Source: Lycorma delicatula (Eukaryota > Arthropoda > Insecta > Hemiptera > Fulgoridae). Taken from it: a DNA stretch of 64,000 bases. This document shows, piece by piece, positions 21,756-32,885 of the stretch. Numbering within the stretch: position 1 is the first letter of the stretch; every line of letters begins with the position of its first letter. Below the pieces are notes generated by a model. It was not told the origin of the DNA. It searched no databases and saw only the letters and a list, made by a program, of their open reading frames with translations. The position numbers and the translations under genes are program-made. The stretch lies in assembly GCF_047948215.1 (NCBI RefSeq), contig NC_134464.1:35773020-35837019 (forward strand), in the 5' to 3' direction.

Positions 21756-23262
21756 ATGCCACGGAAATGTGTAAATCAGTGAATAATTTTTTTATTTTTG
21801 TGGTGAAACAATATTTTCGTCATAGAAACACAAACTACACCACTTGTAAAGACTGCTTATCAGCATTTTTTTGGTATGCAAGTTAAGGAGGGAGGACCAG
21901 GATTCGACCTATTCTATATTCAGATAGTTTATCAGTTCCTATTCCACCCCAAAATTATGAGCTTGAAGTAGTAGAAAATGAAGACAATGTGGAAGAAGAA
22001 GAACCCAATAAGCCTTTCACATCTCATGATCCTGATTTTGACGAAAAAAATTATAAACCGCAAAGACTGAGTCTAGCGGAATTAAGTGATCTCATTCGAG
22101 GGCTTGATTTGTCGAAGGAGAGAAGGCAGAACTTCTAGGGTCAACACTGCAGCAATGAAATCTTCTCCAACGTGATGTCAGGGTCTCGCAATACAAACAT
22201 CGTTATAGGTATCTTAACTTTCTTTTTTTGTGAAGAAAAACAATTTACTTGTTTGCTGCAACGTTAATGGCGTGATGAAATGTTTGAATTTGAATCATGA
22301 TCAAACTCATTTGAGGCTATTCATAGACTTTTCCAAGTTTAGTTTGAAAGTTGTTTAATTTCACAATGGCAACCGTCTGTCCTCCTTTTCCTGTTGGTCA
22401 TGCAATTCACATGAAGGAGACTTCATGGCAATCCTCATAGACTGACATCAAATATGCTGAACACAAGTAGAAAATCTGGGGTGATCTGAATATCATCGCT
22501 GTACTCTTAGAAATGCAACTGGAATACACTAAATATTGCTGATTTTTATGTATGTGGGGCAGAAGAGATAGAAAATCACATTATATTCAAGCAGACTGGC
22601 CTGCAAGAAATCTTAACTTTAGAGAGAAAAATGTCGTCGCCAAGCTTGTTGTGAACCCAAAAGATGTTCTTCCTCCACCCCTTCGTATAAAGCTGGGTAT
22701 GAAGAAAAATTTTATCAAAAGTATGAACCGAGAAGGACAGGCTTTCATGTACTAAAGAAAAAATTTTCTACATTAAGTGTTGCAAAAATTAAGGAAGGTA
22801 TTTTTGTTTGGCCACAAATTCGACAATTTGTAAAGGAATCCTGCGTTAGACCGAATTTTGGATGGGCAAGAAGAGGAAACTTGGGAAGCCTTAAAGGGAG
22901 TCTTCATGGATTTTTAGGCAACAAAAGAAATGAAAACTATAGTCATTCGGTGAGAGTACTTTTGCCAAAATACCATCAACTCTGATGCAACATGTCCTTT
23001 GTTGTGGAAAACAACAACATATTTTCCCTCCTAGTTGTGGAGTTAGTGATGAAACAGAGAAAAATTCCATCAGGATATTTCTGTAATGGAACAAAGATAT
23101 CAGGGCCGTTGGAATGAAGTATTGCTTGCGGATTACTGCTGGTCTGTGTGCGGGGATGCTCCGGAACCTACAAGAGGAAAGCCAAAAGACAACGATCTCA
23201 TGAAGTCACCACATGATTCTTTTCAGACCCAACCAACTACCAAGTATTCTTCCATCAATTAA
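21756..23262 (+). pseudogene. Decayed gene of a repetitive arthropod protein family
   Basis: Starts MPRKCVN at 21756. Further recognisable pieces are YSDSLSVPIPP with an acidic linker (about 21925-22050), LSLAELSDLIRGLDLSK (about 22064), a region resembling WRLFIDSSK and PVGHAIHMKE, GDLNIIAVLLEMQLEYTKYC (about 22474-22540), then LPPPLRIKLGMKKNFIKSMN (about 22670-22735). It ends FHQDISVMEQRYQGRWNEV and LADYCWSVCGD, stopping at TAA 23260-23262. I recognise these phrases from predicted proteins that occur in many copies in arthropod genomes, but I know no assigned function. The Cys-rich N-terminal part expected after MPRKCVN is mostly deleted, and many stops and shifts occur. It is probably the transposase of the surrounding element, by position. 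Confidence 0.65.
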
Positions 23263-23340
23263 GAAAGCTTAGAACGTAACACGTTAAAAAAATGCCAAAT
23301 GGACTTTGACATTTTATATGTATACTTTGACTTTGATATA

Positions 23341-23370
23341 TACATATATCAACTGTTGTTGATATATGTA
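23341..23370. repeat. 13-bp-stem hairpin downstream of the transposon gene
   Basis: TACATATATCAAC, loop TGTT, GTTGATATATGTA: a perfect stem 79 bp after the stop. It may be a transcript-end structure or a chance AT palindrome. Confidence 0.5.
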
Positions 23371-23725
23371 ATTAAAATGTATCGTTTTCGCTTAATCCGT
23401 TAATATAAAATACTTCCACCTATTGTATATCACAAAAACTAGAGGTAATAAAACGTTTTTTCTTTGTCATATTCGTTTTTCTCCACCCAAATTAGTAAGA
23501 TTTGACTCATGAAGTGAAGGAAGCAATCACCAAAAATTTTTTGTTAGGCAGGGTTATTAACTTGTTTTATTCAGTTTGAACAGCTGATCATCTGTTTTCA
23601 CAGGATATTTCTAGAACCTTCGTTAAAAGGTCTGTAGAGTTTCAATAAAATCGGTGGGGGAGTGGTCGAGTGATACTAAATCAAAAGCGTGTACCTCTTC
23701 GTGGAACCCTTTGTATGTATATATA

Positions 23726-24904
23726 TCCTATATTAAAGAGCAATGTTTATCAGCATTTTTTTTTTTTGGAAATCGTGGTTTTATTTCTTAATATTTATAT
23801 ATTTTTAAAACCAACTTCAACAAAAATCGTTTTTCACTACGAAGCTTATGCTTTTTTTTCTAATGCAGATTTAATTACAGACTATTATGATTTTTTCTTT
23901 GGTATTTTGTTTTGAAACAAAATGGGTTCTTCATTGACGATTTGAAAATTCATTTGTCATCGTCATTATTAGTGTTAGGTTATTAAAGTGTAATAATTAT
24001 ATACACGTAATCTTCATTATGACATTCAGTATTTCTAACTAGAACTTGAAGAAAATTAATTAATAAACTTAACATTAATAGCATTCCAGAGAGGATCATT
24101 TGTTCACTTTCAGTAAGGATTTCTCTATCTAGTTTCTCTGCAACATTTTTCTTATTTTTATACAATAGATTTCTCTATTTTACGTTTTTTGTGAACTGAG
24201 TTATTTCTAATATGAATGGAGATTTTTTTATTATTATATATGTCTATATTTATTTAAAAAAAAACAAAAATCATACAAATGCGTACTTAACAAAAAATAA
24301 TAATGTTTAAATTTCACTTTTTGATGGCATAAAATTAACAATTAAAAATTTGGTGGTAGTTTAGATTTCAGTTGGCGCCGATTTTAAAAAACCAAAATAA
24401 AAAAATAATTCTGGAAACAACTATTCTTTTACATTTTAATTTAGTTTTTTCAATACTCTTCTTATTTTTATAAATTTTATTTTATTAAATTATGCTGAAT
24501 AATAATTAGGATAGAATTGCTACAAAATTCTACTATTTTTTTTCGATTGTATGCTCCAGAAACAGTTTATTTTTATAATTTTTCAATGTCAATTGTCCAC
24601 CGTAAGACTAAGGAATTTAATACTATTCAGATTAGTTTCATCATCATCATATGGTACCCTTAGGCAGGTTCCTTGCGCACCATGTCCATGTTAAAATTTT
24701 AAAATAGTTTCTATTTCCTTTTAGGTATATAATTGTTATTCTTTTCCCACATCCAATTTTTGAATCTATTACTGATCCTTTTAGTGCTGTTTTAATCAAA
24801 TATTATCATGATAAAGTTTTTTTAATCTGAATTGTTCGAACTCTTTTTATTCGTTACTTTTTAATTTCTCGGTTTGTTTACCAGTTTAATCTTTTCCAGT
24901 CTAG
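23726..24904. other. No gene recognised
   Basis: AT-rich with many T runs. No repeat partner was noticed. Confidence 0.4.
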
Positions 24905-24910
24905 TCTATG

Positions 24911-25088
24911 CCATGCCGGCCTCCGTGACGCGAGTGGTAGCGTCTCGACCTTTCACCCGGAGGTCTTGGGTTCGAATCCCGGTCAGACATGGCATTTTTC
25001 ACACACGCTACAATTCATCTCATTCTCTGGGGAATTAATTGCTTGACTGCGGACCCGGAGGTAAAACAAACCAAAACAAAAAATTTAC
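24911..25088 (+). mobile_element. SINE1, best-preserved copy
   Basis: Head GCCGGCCTCCGTGACGCGAG then TGGTAGCG (A box region), CGACCTTTCACCCGGAGG (tRNA-Glu anticodon arm with TTC), GGGTTCGAATCCCGG (intact B box), GGCATTTTTCACACACGCTA, and tail CATCTCATTCTCTGGGGAAT..GACCCGGAGGTAAAAC with an A/C-rich end. Short flanking repeat TCTATG (24905-24910 and 25089-25094), 7 of 8 matching if extended one side. The intact promoter boxes make this the copy most likely to be transcribed by RNA polymerase III. Confidence 0.88.
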
Positions 25089-25094
25089 TCTATG

Positions 25095-26322
25095 TCTACA
25101 TTTCAAATATCTTTAGAGTTTATATTTTTTAGTGTTAATGTTTCACATTAATTTAGAAGTATACACCAAATATAAGATTTCAAAAAAGGGTTTATTCATC
25201 TCCATCTTACTACATGATTATTGTTTTTTTTTCTGTTATTTATTTCTTTAACCGTCGATATTTTTGGTTTATTTCTGAAATATTTAATATGTTAAATATA
25301 TCTATATATTTTTACTGTTCCACTTTTTAAAATTTTCCTTCTTTCATATAATACTTATTAGTTTATTGTTTCCAAACCACATTATTTTAGTTTTCATATC
25401 ATTTATTTTCATCGCCAATTAATGTCTGTACAGGTTATACTATCATTCTTTCATCTTTAGCATCATTAAAAAAATTTTGATTTTGATTTGAGGCTTTACA
25501 TTTTGTCTGGATGAACTTCCGTGTTTTTGAAAAGTGTAAAGCGTAACTTAAATATTTTTTTAATGTTAATTTGACGTTTATTTTTATTTTTTTAATATAA
25601 ATTCAATTAATAGAAAATCCGTAATTTCACCATACATCAAATCTTTAATACATTCGTAAAAATGATTTAAATGTTAACGATTTGCGAAATATCTTAGAAT
25701 AAACTGCTAACTATTTTGATTTAAGAAAACGACAAGGATTCTGTTTCATTCGGTGTATCTATCTGTCAAATTATTAGAGATGAAGGATAAAATAACTTAC
25801 GTAAGGCAAGTTATAACAATCTGAGTTTTAACAAGCTTCCTTGTGTTTGTGTTCATGGGACCAGTTGGATCAGACATCTCAAATATAATCTCGCTCAAGA
25901 TCCTACTTAGATCAACAAATTTGGTCAGTTGTACAAAAGTCTTTGATTACACTAAAACTAAATTCAAGCGATTATAAAAAATGCGTTCGAATATAGGAAA
26001 TAGTTATTATTACGTAAATAATTAATTTAGAAAGGATTACGTGTACTATAGTTTTAATTTTAATTAAAAAATTATAACGTTTGTTTTTAATTTAAAAAAA
26101 AAATTGTTTTAATTTTTTTTGCCGTAGTACTTATTGTACCGTAAAAACGAAATGATTTATTTAAAATTGCGGTAACCGTGCTTTAGAATAAAACATAATT
26201 AACCTCTTGGTACCTAGCAGAATCCTTATTTTTAAATACCGGGTGTTTAATTTTTAAATAAATCTTTTAAAATAAGATTAATTAAAAGAATTCAAGCTCA
26301 ACACCTAGATCTTTATAGTATT
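25095..26322. other. No gene recognised
   Basis: AT-rich unique-looking sequence up to the hAT element. Confidence 0.4.
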
Positions 26323-26330
26323 GGTCTTAT

Positions 26331-27170
26331 CAGTGGCGGCTCGCGTGTAGGCACTGTGGAACTCCAGCACCCCCTATTTCAACTTGACATTATCGATAAC
26401 GTTTAATATAATGAGTCCTTTTTTCTTTAATTCTTTCTTTATACTTGTACAATATATAATCCTTAAACTTAATGTCAGTAGCCAACCCCAGTTTATAAAA
26501 AAATCTTTGTACGGAACTGTGCGCTTCACAGTTCGGCGTGATGTTTAGCTGTTGTGCACATAGGAAGCTGCACGCAGGCTGCGAGGAAGAGAGCACTGTG
26601 GCTCCTACAATGCTGACCCTGGCGTGCTGGGAGAAGGTAGTTTTTTTTTACTCCGTGCTTGAATGGAACGTTCCTTGTTCGTTCCCATTTCTAGTTTTAT
26701 CGGTGGAAGGAATATGAAAGCGGTTTAGGTTTTTTTTCAGTAGTGATCAGAAGATGGAGGAAATCAAGGGCTCTTTGATTACCAAATCTGTTCAAAAACA
26801 CGCCGGAAGGGCGAAAAAGAAGGTAATTAGTAAAAACCAATTATGTATTTGTTTCTGCCTACGTAGAAATTTAAATTAAGCACCATTGGACTATAGTATT
26901 TTTAAGCGGACACTTTATTAAAGTTATTATCTAATAGTACTAAATAATATTATCTGTATTGACATTTTATTATTTATCCGAATACAGTGCTTAAAAACCG
27001 CATGCCATATTCTTGAATGTGATAAAGTACAGAATTAGGTTATTATCCTTCTTCCAGCTATTCTATTTGATTCATTTTTTCGGTTCTTATTTTTACAGAA
27101 AACTTTAACCATGGCCAAAAATATCTTCTGGAGCAGCACCCGTACTAATTTTAGCTACGAGCCGCCATTG
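26331..27170 (+). mobile_element. Non-autonomous hAT element carrying a host exon
   Basis: An 840-bp element with terminal repeats CAGTGGCGGCTCGCG and, at the other end, the reverse complement of CAATGGCGGCTCGTA (12 of 15 match). It is flanked by a perfect 8-bp duplication GGTCTTAT (26323-26330 and 27171-27178). An 8-bp duplication and a CAGTGGCG-type end are diagnostic of hAT transposons. No transposase domain was seen inside. The interior at 26740-26822 encodes the start of amphiphysin, so the element appears to have captured host sequence. Left of that, a GC-richer stretch (26500-26630) may be element or captured promoter and 5' UTR. Confidence 0.9.
26740..26822 (+). pseudogene. Amph: Amphiphysin first coding exon, inside hAT element
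   Basis: ATG at 26754 opens 23 codons with the signature KSVQKHAGRAK, followed at once by a splice donor (AAG|GTAATT at 26823). Upstream TTTTTTTTCAG ending at 26739 is a good acceptor, so 26740-26822 can be an internal exon with a short 5' UTR. In insect amphiphysin this region is the membrane-inserting H0 helix of the N-BAR domain, and in AMPH/BIN1 genes the first coding exon ends at the same place, after RAxEK. Here the last triplet block reads RAKKK, with Lys for the usual Glu. The following N-BAR codons were not found in the window. Since hAT ends and target duplication enclose it, I infer a captured copy, not the native gene, but the native exon cannot be fully excluded. Confidence 0.72.
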
Positions 27171-27184
27171 GGTCTTATATTTAT

Positions 27185-27633
27185 ATTCAAGGAAATAATA
27201 ATAGTAATTATAATAATAATAATTTGTTTATTTGTGCAACAGAACAGTTACACAAAACCTTTGTATGCTGCACAATATCACATAAATTCACAAAAGAACA
27301 GCCACAAGTCAACAACCCACATATAAATTAAAAATACAATATTCCAAACACAATAATAATAATTATACAGTCAAATACAAAAAAATAATAATTAGAACTT
27401 TAAAAACGGTAGCTATGGAGTGATAATAAACACACATAGATGAAAACATACAAAATCAAAAACACAATATTACTAATACATTTCAAATAAAACAAGTTAT
27501 AAGTAATAATCCTTAAAAAAACAACAATTTTAAAATCATAAAAGTGTGCATTACTACCTCACGAATTTTTTAACTATAACCTTATGTGTCGCCTCTAGTT
27601 TTACACCAAGGATAATAATCCATCGGCACGTAA
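27185..27633 (-). repeat. 3' UTR of the LINE at 27634-28475
   Basis: Read on the minus strand, it follows the stop codon and ends near 27190 in a TAA/TTA-rich run (AAATTATTATTATTATAATT). Tails of this type occur in the I/jockey group. Boundaries are approximate. An open plus-strand frame here (27099-27326) is compositional. Confidence 0.5.
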
Positions 27634-28475
27634 CCCTCACAAATTTTTAATGAAGGTCATCTCATCTTCCCAAAAGCTTAGCTTATCCTGGAACTCCACT
27701 GCAACACTGGTACACCGCTCAATCGGAGACACGGTAGAACCAACCGGTGTCACAAATTGTCTAAAAGACCTCACTGACCTTGCCTGGTTTTGTAAGACAA
27801 CATGGTAACGCGGAAGTTTATTGTGCAGAGCTTTATAAAAGAAAACCAAGTCAAAGTATGTTCTTCTATCAGATAACCTGGAAAGGTCTAACCGTCTCAA
27901 CATATCCTGTCTACTAGCGCCAACAAAACAATCTCTAAACTTAAAACGCATCCAGTTCAAGAACCTATTCTGAACACCCTCAACCAGATCAGAGGGAAAA
28001 ACTCGTGTACTATTCCACACCACGGTCGAGTACTTCAAGCGACTCCTCACCAAAGATTTGTACAGCAGGTTACAAGTGGAAATATTGTTAAACCGTCCAC
28101 AAATCCAAAGGACAAGACCATGGTCCTGGCGCGCTTTATTGACAATCCGAGCAACATATTCGTGAAAATACAACTTCGTGTCAAATAAAATCCCGAGGTT
28201 CTCAACCAATGTCTCAGCGACAATAGCGTGCATACCAATCCTATAGCTGAAAACAGAGCTCGACGTCTTACGAGACAAAGTCAAATGTTTGGTCTTTCGA
28301 AAATTTAAGGGCATACAATTGCGGGGTCAGCCCACTCAACAACCTTGTTAATATTCAATTGTAGCAACAGGTGATCCATACTATTCCTGATCGGACAATA
28401 TATTTTGACGTCATCCGCAAACATCTGAAAATTGCACGTCAAAAGATCCCCGATATCATTTATAAAAATAATAAA
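27634..28475 (-). pseudogene. LINE reverse transcriptase (jockey/I-like), 5'-truncated
   Basis: Reading leftward from 28475: INDIGDLLTCNFQMFADDVK, with the FADD catalytic motif intact, then a frameshift near 28320. A 225-codon open frame follows (28314-27637): HLTLSRKTSSSVFSYRIGMH, VENLGILFDTKLYFHEYV, LLYKSLVRSRLKYSTVVWNS, ending in TFIKNL. VxxLGILFDxKLxFxxH and LVRSRLEYxxxVWxP are standard thumb-region motifs of jockey-type enzymes. The upstream RT half is missing at the junction with the LINE fragment at 28498. The long frame suggests moderate age. Confidence 0.85.
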
Positions 28476-28497
28476 AATATGGTTATGCTAGTTATGC

Positions 28498-28700
28498 ATT
28501 GGACCATACTAGAGAGAAATAGTGTATTTTTTTTATTAGAGGCTTATTAAATTTGTGAATCTGTTTGTTGATTTTTAAGTAAAACAAGAGTACTTTGAGT
28601 AAATTGAGTTGTAGGACAAAATTGTCGTTGTTGCGATCAACACTTGTTTTCTTGGTATGAGGATAATATTTTAAAGACTCAATCAAGTAATAATAATAAC
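28498..28700 (+). repeat. R1-like LINE 3' UTR fragment
   Basis: Matches 17660-17860: AGAGAGAAATAGTGTATTTT, ATTAGAGGCTTATTAAATTT, GTAAATTGAGTTGTAGGAC, CGTTGTTGCGATCAACACTTG. Confidence 0.7.
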
Positions 28701-30025
28701 AGATTAATATAAACAATTATGAAATGATATTGGAGTTGTAAGAAATTCCTGTTTGTAATTATGTGAGGTTATTCAAAATTATACTAATCAGCTAACACCA
28801 TTCAGAATCTGGTATTTGATACAGTGATTTTTATTTATTTCGGTCATTTTTAATTCCATATCACATTTACTTAAAATCAGTATTGTGGTATGCTATTAGA
28901 GATATAATGCAACAAATATGATAAAAAATTACGGAAACTTTTTTCTGTAAATTGGATAAAACACTAGGTTTTTTAATTAATTTTTTGTATGCAAAATTCC
29001 GTCCTCTGAGTAGAAGAGAGACATAGATTGTATTTTTTTATCCCGATTATAAAACCGAAACATTCGTTTTACAGTAGAAAATTACGGGTCATGATCTGTT
29101 GAAATTCTATTTTTTAGTTGAAATATAACCAGAAAGTTAAATTTTACGCAATTATCTTTCATGTTTGTGACGTATATTAGTTTACGATAACAAGTCAGTT
29201 GACGTTTGAAATCAAGAGAGCTGTTTACTAACCGTTTATAACTCATATACTATATCTGCATGTAAATATCATTTTTTTTGCAGTGATTTCTTTAACGTTT
29301 TGTTATTTTTAAACATAGTTGCAAAAACGAATTGCTTTGATTCCAAATAAATTTTTTCGTAATTACTGTTCATCATTTAGATGTGGTACGAGATTACTTT
29401 AACCAACTAACCGGCTTGTGAAATTGATGTACTAAATATCCTTGATCTGAATGTAATTTCTTTATTTTTACTTTCCCGCCTATTGCTATAGATATAGAAT
29501 GTAAAGCACGGTAATGGGTTCAATTTGGCTGTATGCGGTTTTCACCGGATCTTTACGTTTTGACACCTAAGGAACCCAAAAAACCGGATGAAAATTTTCC
29601 GGATCTTCATATGTATGTGTGTGAGTTCAAGGTGTTGGTCTATAAATCATCTTATATCTCCCGAACTACTAGACAGATTTTCACCAAACTTGGTCAGATT
29701 ACTTATATGGGGCATTGATGTCCTCATACTGAGGTCGCCCTCACTGTCTCGAGATTTCGTCTAATTAAGGTCTTATTTTTCGTAGGTACATTTGTTAAAA
29801 ATTAAAAAAATAAAATTTTCAAAAACATTTTTTGCATAATCACACCCCCACCTAAAAAATAAACTAGTGGCTAACTGGGTACAATGTGTCATTAGTACCC
29901 TCTTTCACCACAAGGAGTGCTAGTGTAGCACTGACGTACAGCTGCTGTATCTTTCTTTCTTTTTTTGTTTAGCCTCCAACACCAACTGTGTTGTAACGTC
30001 ACAGGTGAGAGTTAGAATTAAATAA
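28701..30025. other. No gene; possible Helitron-like fragment
   Basis: Mostly AT-rich. 29600-29790 (CTCCCGAACTACTAGACAGA then TTTTCACCAAACTTGGTCAG) has wording common in non-autonomous Helitrons and other dispersed repeats. 29958-29985 (GTTTAGCCTCCAACACC) resembles the inverted SINE tail. Confidence 0.35.
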
Positions 30026-30034
30026 ATGAATAAT

Positions 30035-30209
30035 GTTTTTTATAACGTCTGATAATTATTGAATACTACTGGTAGGTATTGCTTCAAAGGATGACATGAA
30101 TGATAATTATTGTTGCATGTGAAAATGCCATGCCTGACCGGGGGATTCGAATCCGGGTCCTCCGGATGAAAGGCCGAGACGCTACCACTCGCGTCACGGA
30201 GGCCGGCAG
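30035..30209 (-). mobile_element. SINE1 with target duplication
   Basis: ATGAATAAT flanks both sides (30026-30034 and 30210-30218). The minus strand has GCCGGCCTCCGTGACGCGAG, TGGTAGCGTCTCGGCCTTTC, CGGATTCGAATCCCCCGG (B box with one extra base nearby) and the tail to about 30060. Confidence 0.88.
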
Positions 30210-30218
30210 ATGAATAAT

Positions 30219-30469
30219 ATTTAAAGTGTAAAAAAGTATTTAATGTGGCCGCTACTACCGCCACACCCACGCGAATGAAATACGGTACTTTGTTAGAATC
30301 TTTGAATTAAATAAACAAAAAATATTATGTTTAAATAAAATGATAAATATTTTTAATTATGTGTGTAAGACGTACATCCGAAAAAAGCAGCTTGGCGGGA
30401 AGTCCTGTTTACAACTGTGTTGTCAGATTTTTTATTCCAGTGTTAAACTTGCATGAAATAATTTGTTAC
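30219..30469. other. Short unique spacer
   Basis: Nothing was recognised between the SINE1 and RB copies. Confidence 0.35.
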
Positions 30470-31140
30470 TTCCTTATACGAAATAAAGGAGTATTGTGAT
30501 CGTAAAAAATTTCTGTTTTCAAGTTTCAAAGGAAATATCCATCTTGACCATCCCTAAATCCATTTTGACTAGTTTCGGCGTGATGTCTGTACATACGTAT
30601 CTCGCATAACTCAAAAACGATTAGCCTAGGATGTTGAAATTTTGAATTTGGAACTGTTGCAACATCTAGTTTTGCACCTCCCCTTTTGCTTGAAATGGAC
30701 TGAACCAAAAATGTTCAAAAAAGTCCAAAATAAAAAAAAATATTGGATTTTGGACTTTTTGTTAACTGCAGTAATAAGCCTTCACTGAGAGCTTTTCAAC
30801 AATATATCATAAGTGGTATTTATTTTCATTGGTTCCTGAGTTATAACCAAATAAAATTCTAATTAATGAAATATTTGGATCATACAAGGGGAAGACTGGA
30901 TCGAATTCGACTTGTCTCCTTTTTATTTTTATTTAAATATATTTATTTATTAATAATGAATTTTTAACCTCTTGTAAATAAAAATTTAAAATAAATAATA
31001 ATCAGTATTAACAATAAAAAAAATAAAAAAATAACAGAATTTATTAATAAAATTTTATGTACTTTTCATTTAAAAAAATGTGTATATGTAATTTAATAGG
31101 TGTACAAGAAAGTCATATGGTGTTCACATCAGTCTTTTTT
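30470..31140 (-). repeat. Dispersed repeat RB, copy B (full-length)
   Basis: Inverted match to 45728-46440 over its whole length: TCCGTTGAAATCTG end at 30520-30545, CGTTTTTGAGTTATGCGAG, ATTTTGGACTTTCTG-type block, GGAACCAATGAAAATA, and ATATGACTTTCTTGTACACC close to the right edge. About 670 bp. No coding capacity seen. Confidence 0.75.
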
Positions 31141-32654
31141 AAAGAAAAATTTTACCGTTTTGTATTTTAGATAAAGAATGATTTTTTGTACGGGCAGAAT
31201 TTTTGTTAACTGCCGCATTTTTCATAAAAATAAAACTAACCTGATAATTAACAGACTGAAATGTAAAGAAAAAAAATGCTATTTAATTTTTTATTTATTT
31301 AAGGTTTTTGAATTCGATGTCAAATTAAGGGTTAATCAGTTATTAATAATTCTTTTATGGGATGAAATTTAAAATTCTAAATTGAAACAATGATTTGAAA
31401 AAAAAATAGTTATTGTTTATTTTTAAGTGTTTTTTTAAAAGAAGTTTCAGATTTTTAAATATTTCACCTTCTCCACGGTTCGTCTTGTGTAATATCTGAA
31501 CACAAAAATATATGTAATTTAACAATATTATTGTTTTTTCTGTTGTTTTATATACTAAAATGAGAATTTTGATTTCCTGTTGTTTTCTTTATTGTACAAC
31601 AAATCTTACAATATAAATAGAGTATATTTTATTTCATAATGACCATTCATAATCTTGCTGTATTAAGTTCTTGTATGGAATATATAATCTTTTAAATTAC
31701 TTTTTTTTTAACATTAATCTGAAATATAAAAAAGGATTCCTTAATGATTTCGTGCGTAAATATCCAACCGTAAAGCAATGATCTAGAAATAATTCATTTG
31801 TACAATATTTTCTTAACTTATAATCCTTGCATAAAATTTTTTACTCTTAATTGCGCGAAAAGAGAAAATGTATAATAATATTATTACCATTATTATATAT
31901 TTACAAGTAACATTTACTTATTTGAATATTGACAGGCCTATAATATTGTGTATGCTACATGGACTAAATTAGTGTTTGATATTTTGTGTGCTCGCGTGCG
32001 CGATACGTCTGTGATCCTATTTTTATTTATTTTTTCTCATTTGCAGTGTTAACAAAACATATTTTATGAAAAGAATAGTTTTCTATATATGAAACCGTAG
32101 GCATTAATTTTTTATTTAATAATAAAGCGTAGAAATAAAAGAAAAATCTACAGATTTATATTACATGATCAGACCGAATAAAATTGAAAAAAAAAATTAA
32201 TGGATAATCCTTTTATATGAATATAATTATATGATACTAATAAAAAGTATACAAAATTTTCGTAATACGTAAATAAATTATTTTGTAACATCAAGGTTAT
32301 TTTTTTTTTTCATTTATGTATTCATTAGCTTTTTTTAAGTTAAAATATGTCCATGAAATATATTTTAGCTAATACAAAACTATTTCGACTTATATATGCA
32401 CAGATGCGATTGAAGTTTAGTAATAAGGCTGAAAAATTGAACTGTTATTTTGAACGGCTGTTAAAATGAACAGTTAATTGAACTGTTGTTATTATATTCT
32501 CAAATTAGTTTTCTGTTGCCTTAGCCAATTTCATTTTATCACCGAAATATTTTATTTAAAAAAAAGATGGAAAACTAAAGAAAACTAACCTTTTTAAATA
32601 TTTTTTTTCAAACCTACATGAAAAGTCATGTAATGTGAAGACATTAGTGTAAAA
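31141..32654. other. No gene recognised
   Basis: Very AT-rich. Nothing repeated elsewhere in the window was noticed. Confidence 0.4.
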
Positions 32655-32885
32655 TACCGGGTAATTTAAAAAGAACTTCACAACATTCAAAGCATATTAA
32701 AATTTATTGAGATAAACTTACAGATTCGGTTGAGGATTAATTTCATTGATAAACTTATCAAATCAAGTTAGTACCCCAATTTTCACTTTGATTCGATATG
32801 GCTTCCATTTGTAATACAAAACATCCCATTTGAGATTCCATCTGAAGTCAATTTCATTCCAGACTGTAGCCAGCAAGTCGGGCAT
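32655..32885 (-). pseudogene. IS630/mariner-type transposase 3' end
   Basis: The minus strand reads WNEIDFR, then after a one-base shift MFCITNGSHIESK and TGA at 32785-32783. YRLDVCxxTNGxHIE is the usual C-terminus of this insect transposase group, related to those at 52973 and 61945. ACCGGGTAATTTAAAAAGAAC at 32657 is the likely terminal repeat. The rest of the gene is replaced by the GC-rich block on the right. Confidence 0.6.

Larger units (their letters stand above)
21130..23713 (+). mobile_element. 2.6-kb transposon with about 105-bp TIRs, superfamily unassigned
   Basis: Left TIR 21130-21236 and right TIR 23608-23713 are inverted matches: CCCACGAAGAGGTATATGCA, TGATTTAATATCACTCGCCC, TTGAAACTTTACAGACCGTT, TTAACGAAGGTTCTA. 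The outermost 13 bases are weaker (TTGTGAGTCCCAC against CAAAGGGTTCCAC). A 12-bp TATGTATATATA lies directly outside both ends (21118-21129 and 23714-23725). It may be the target duplication, although it is low complexity. The decayed gene inside runs left to right at 21756-23262, centred between the TIRs. Confidence 0.8.

Noticed and set aside
24911..25088. Functional tRNA-Glu gene
   Set aside because: No closed acceptor stem and altered D-arm. The same unit recurs with a SINE tail and target duplications.
27111..27326. Open frame continuing from a good splice acceptor at 27098, as a second exon of the amphiphysin-like exon
   Set aside because: Its residues show no N-BAR similarity, and it crosses the hAT end into LINE tail sequence rich in Ile codons. 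The openness is compositional.
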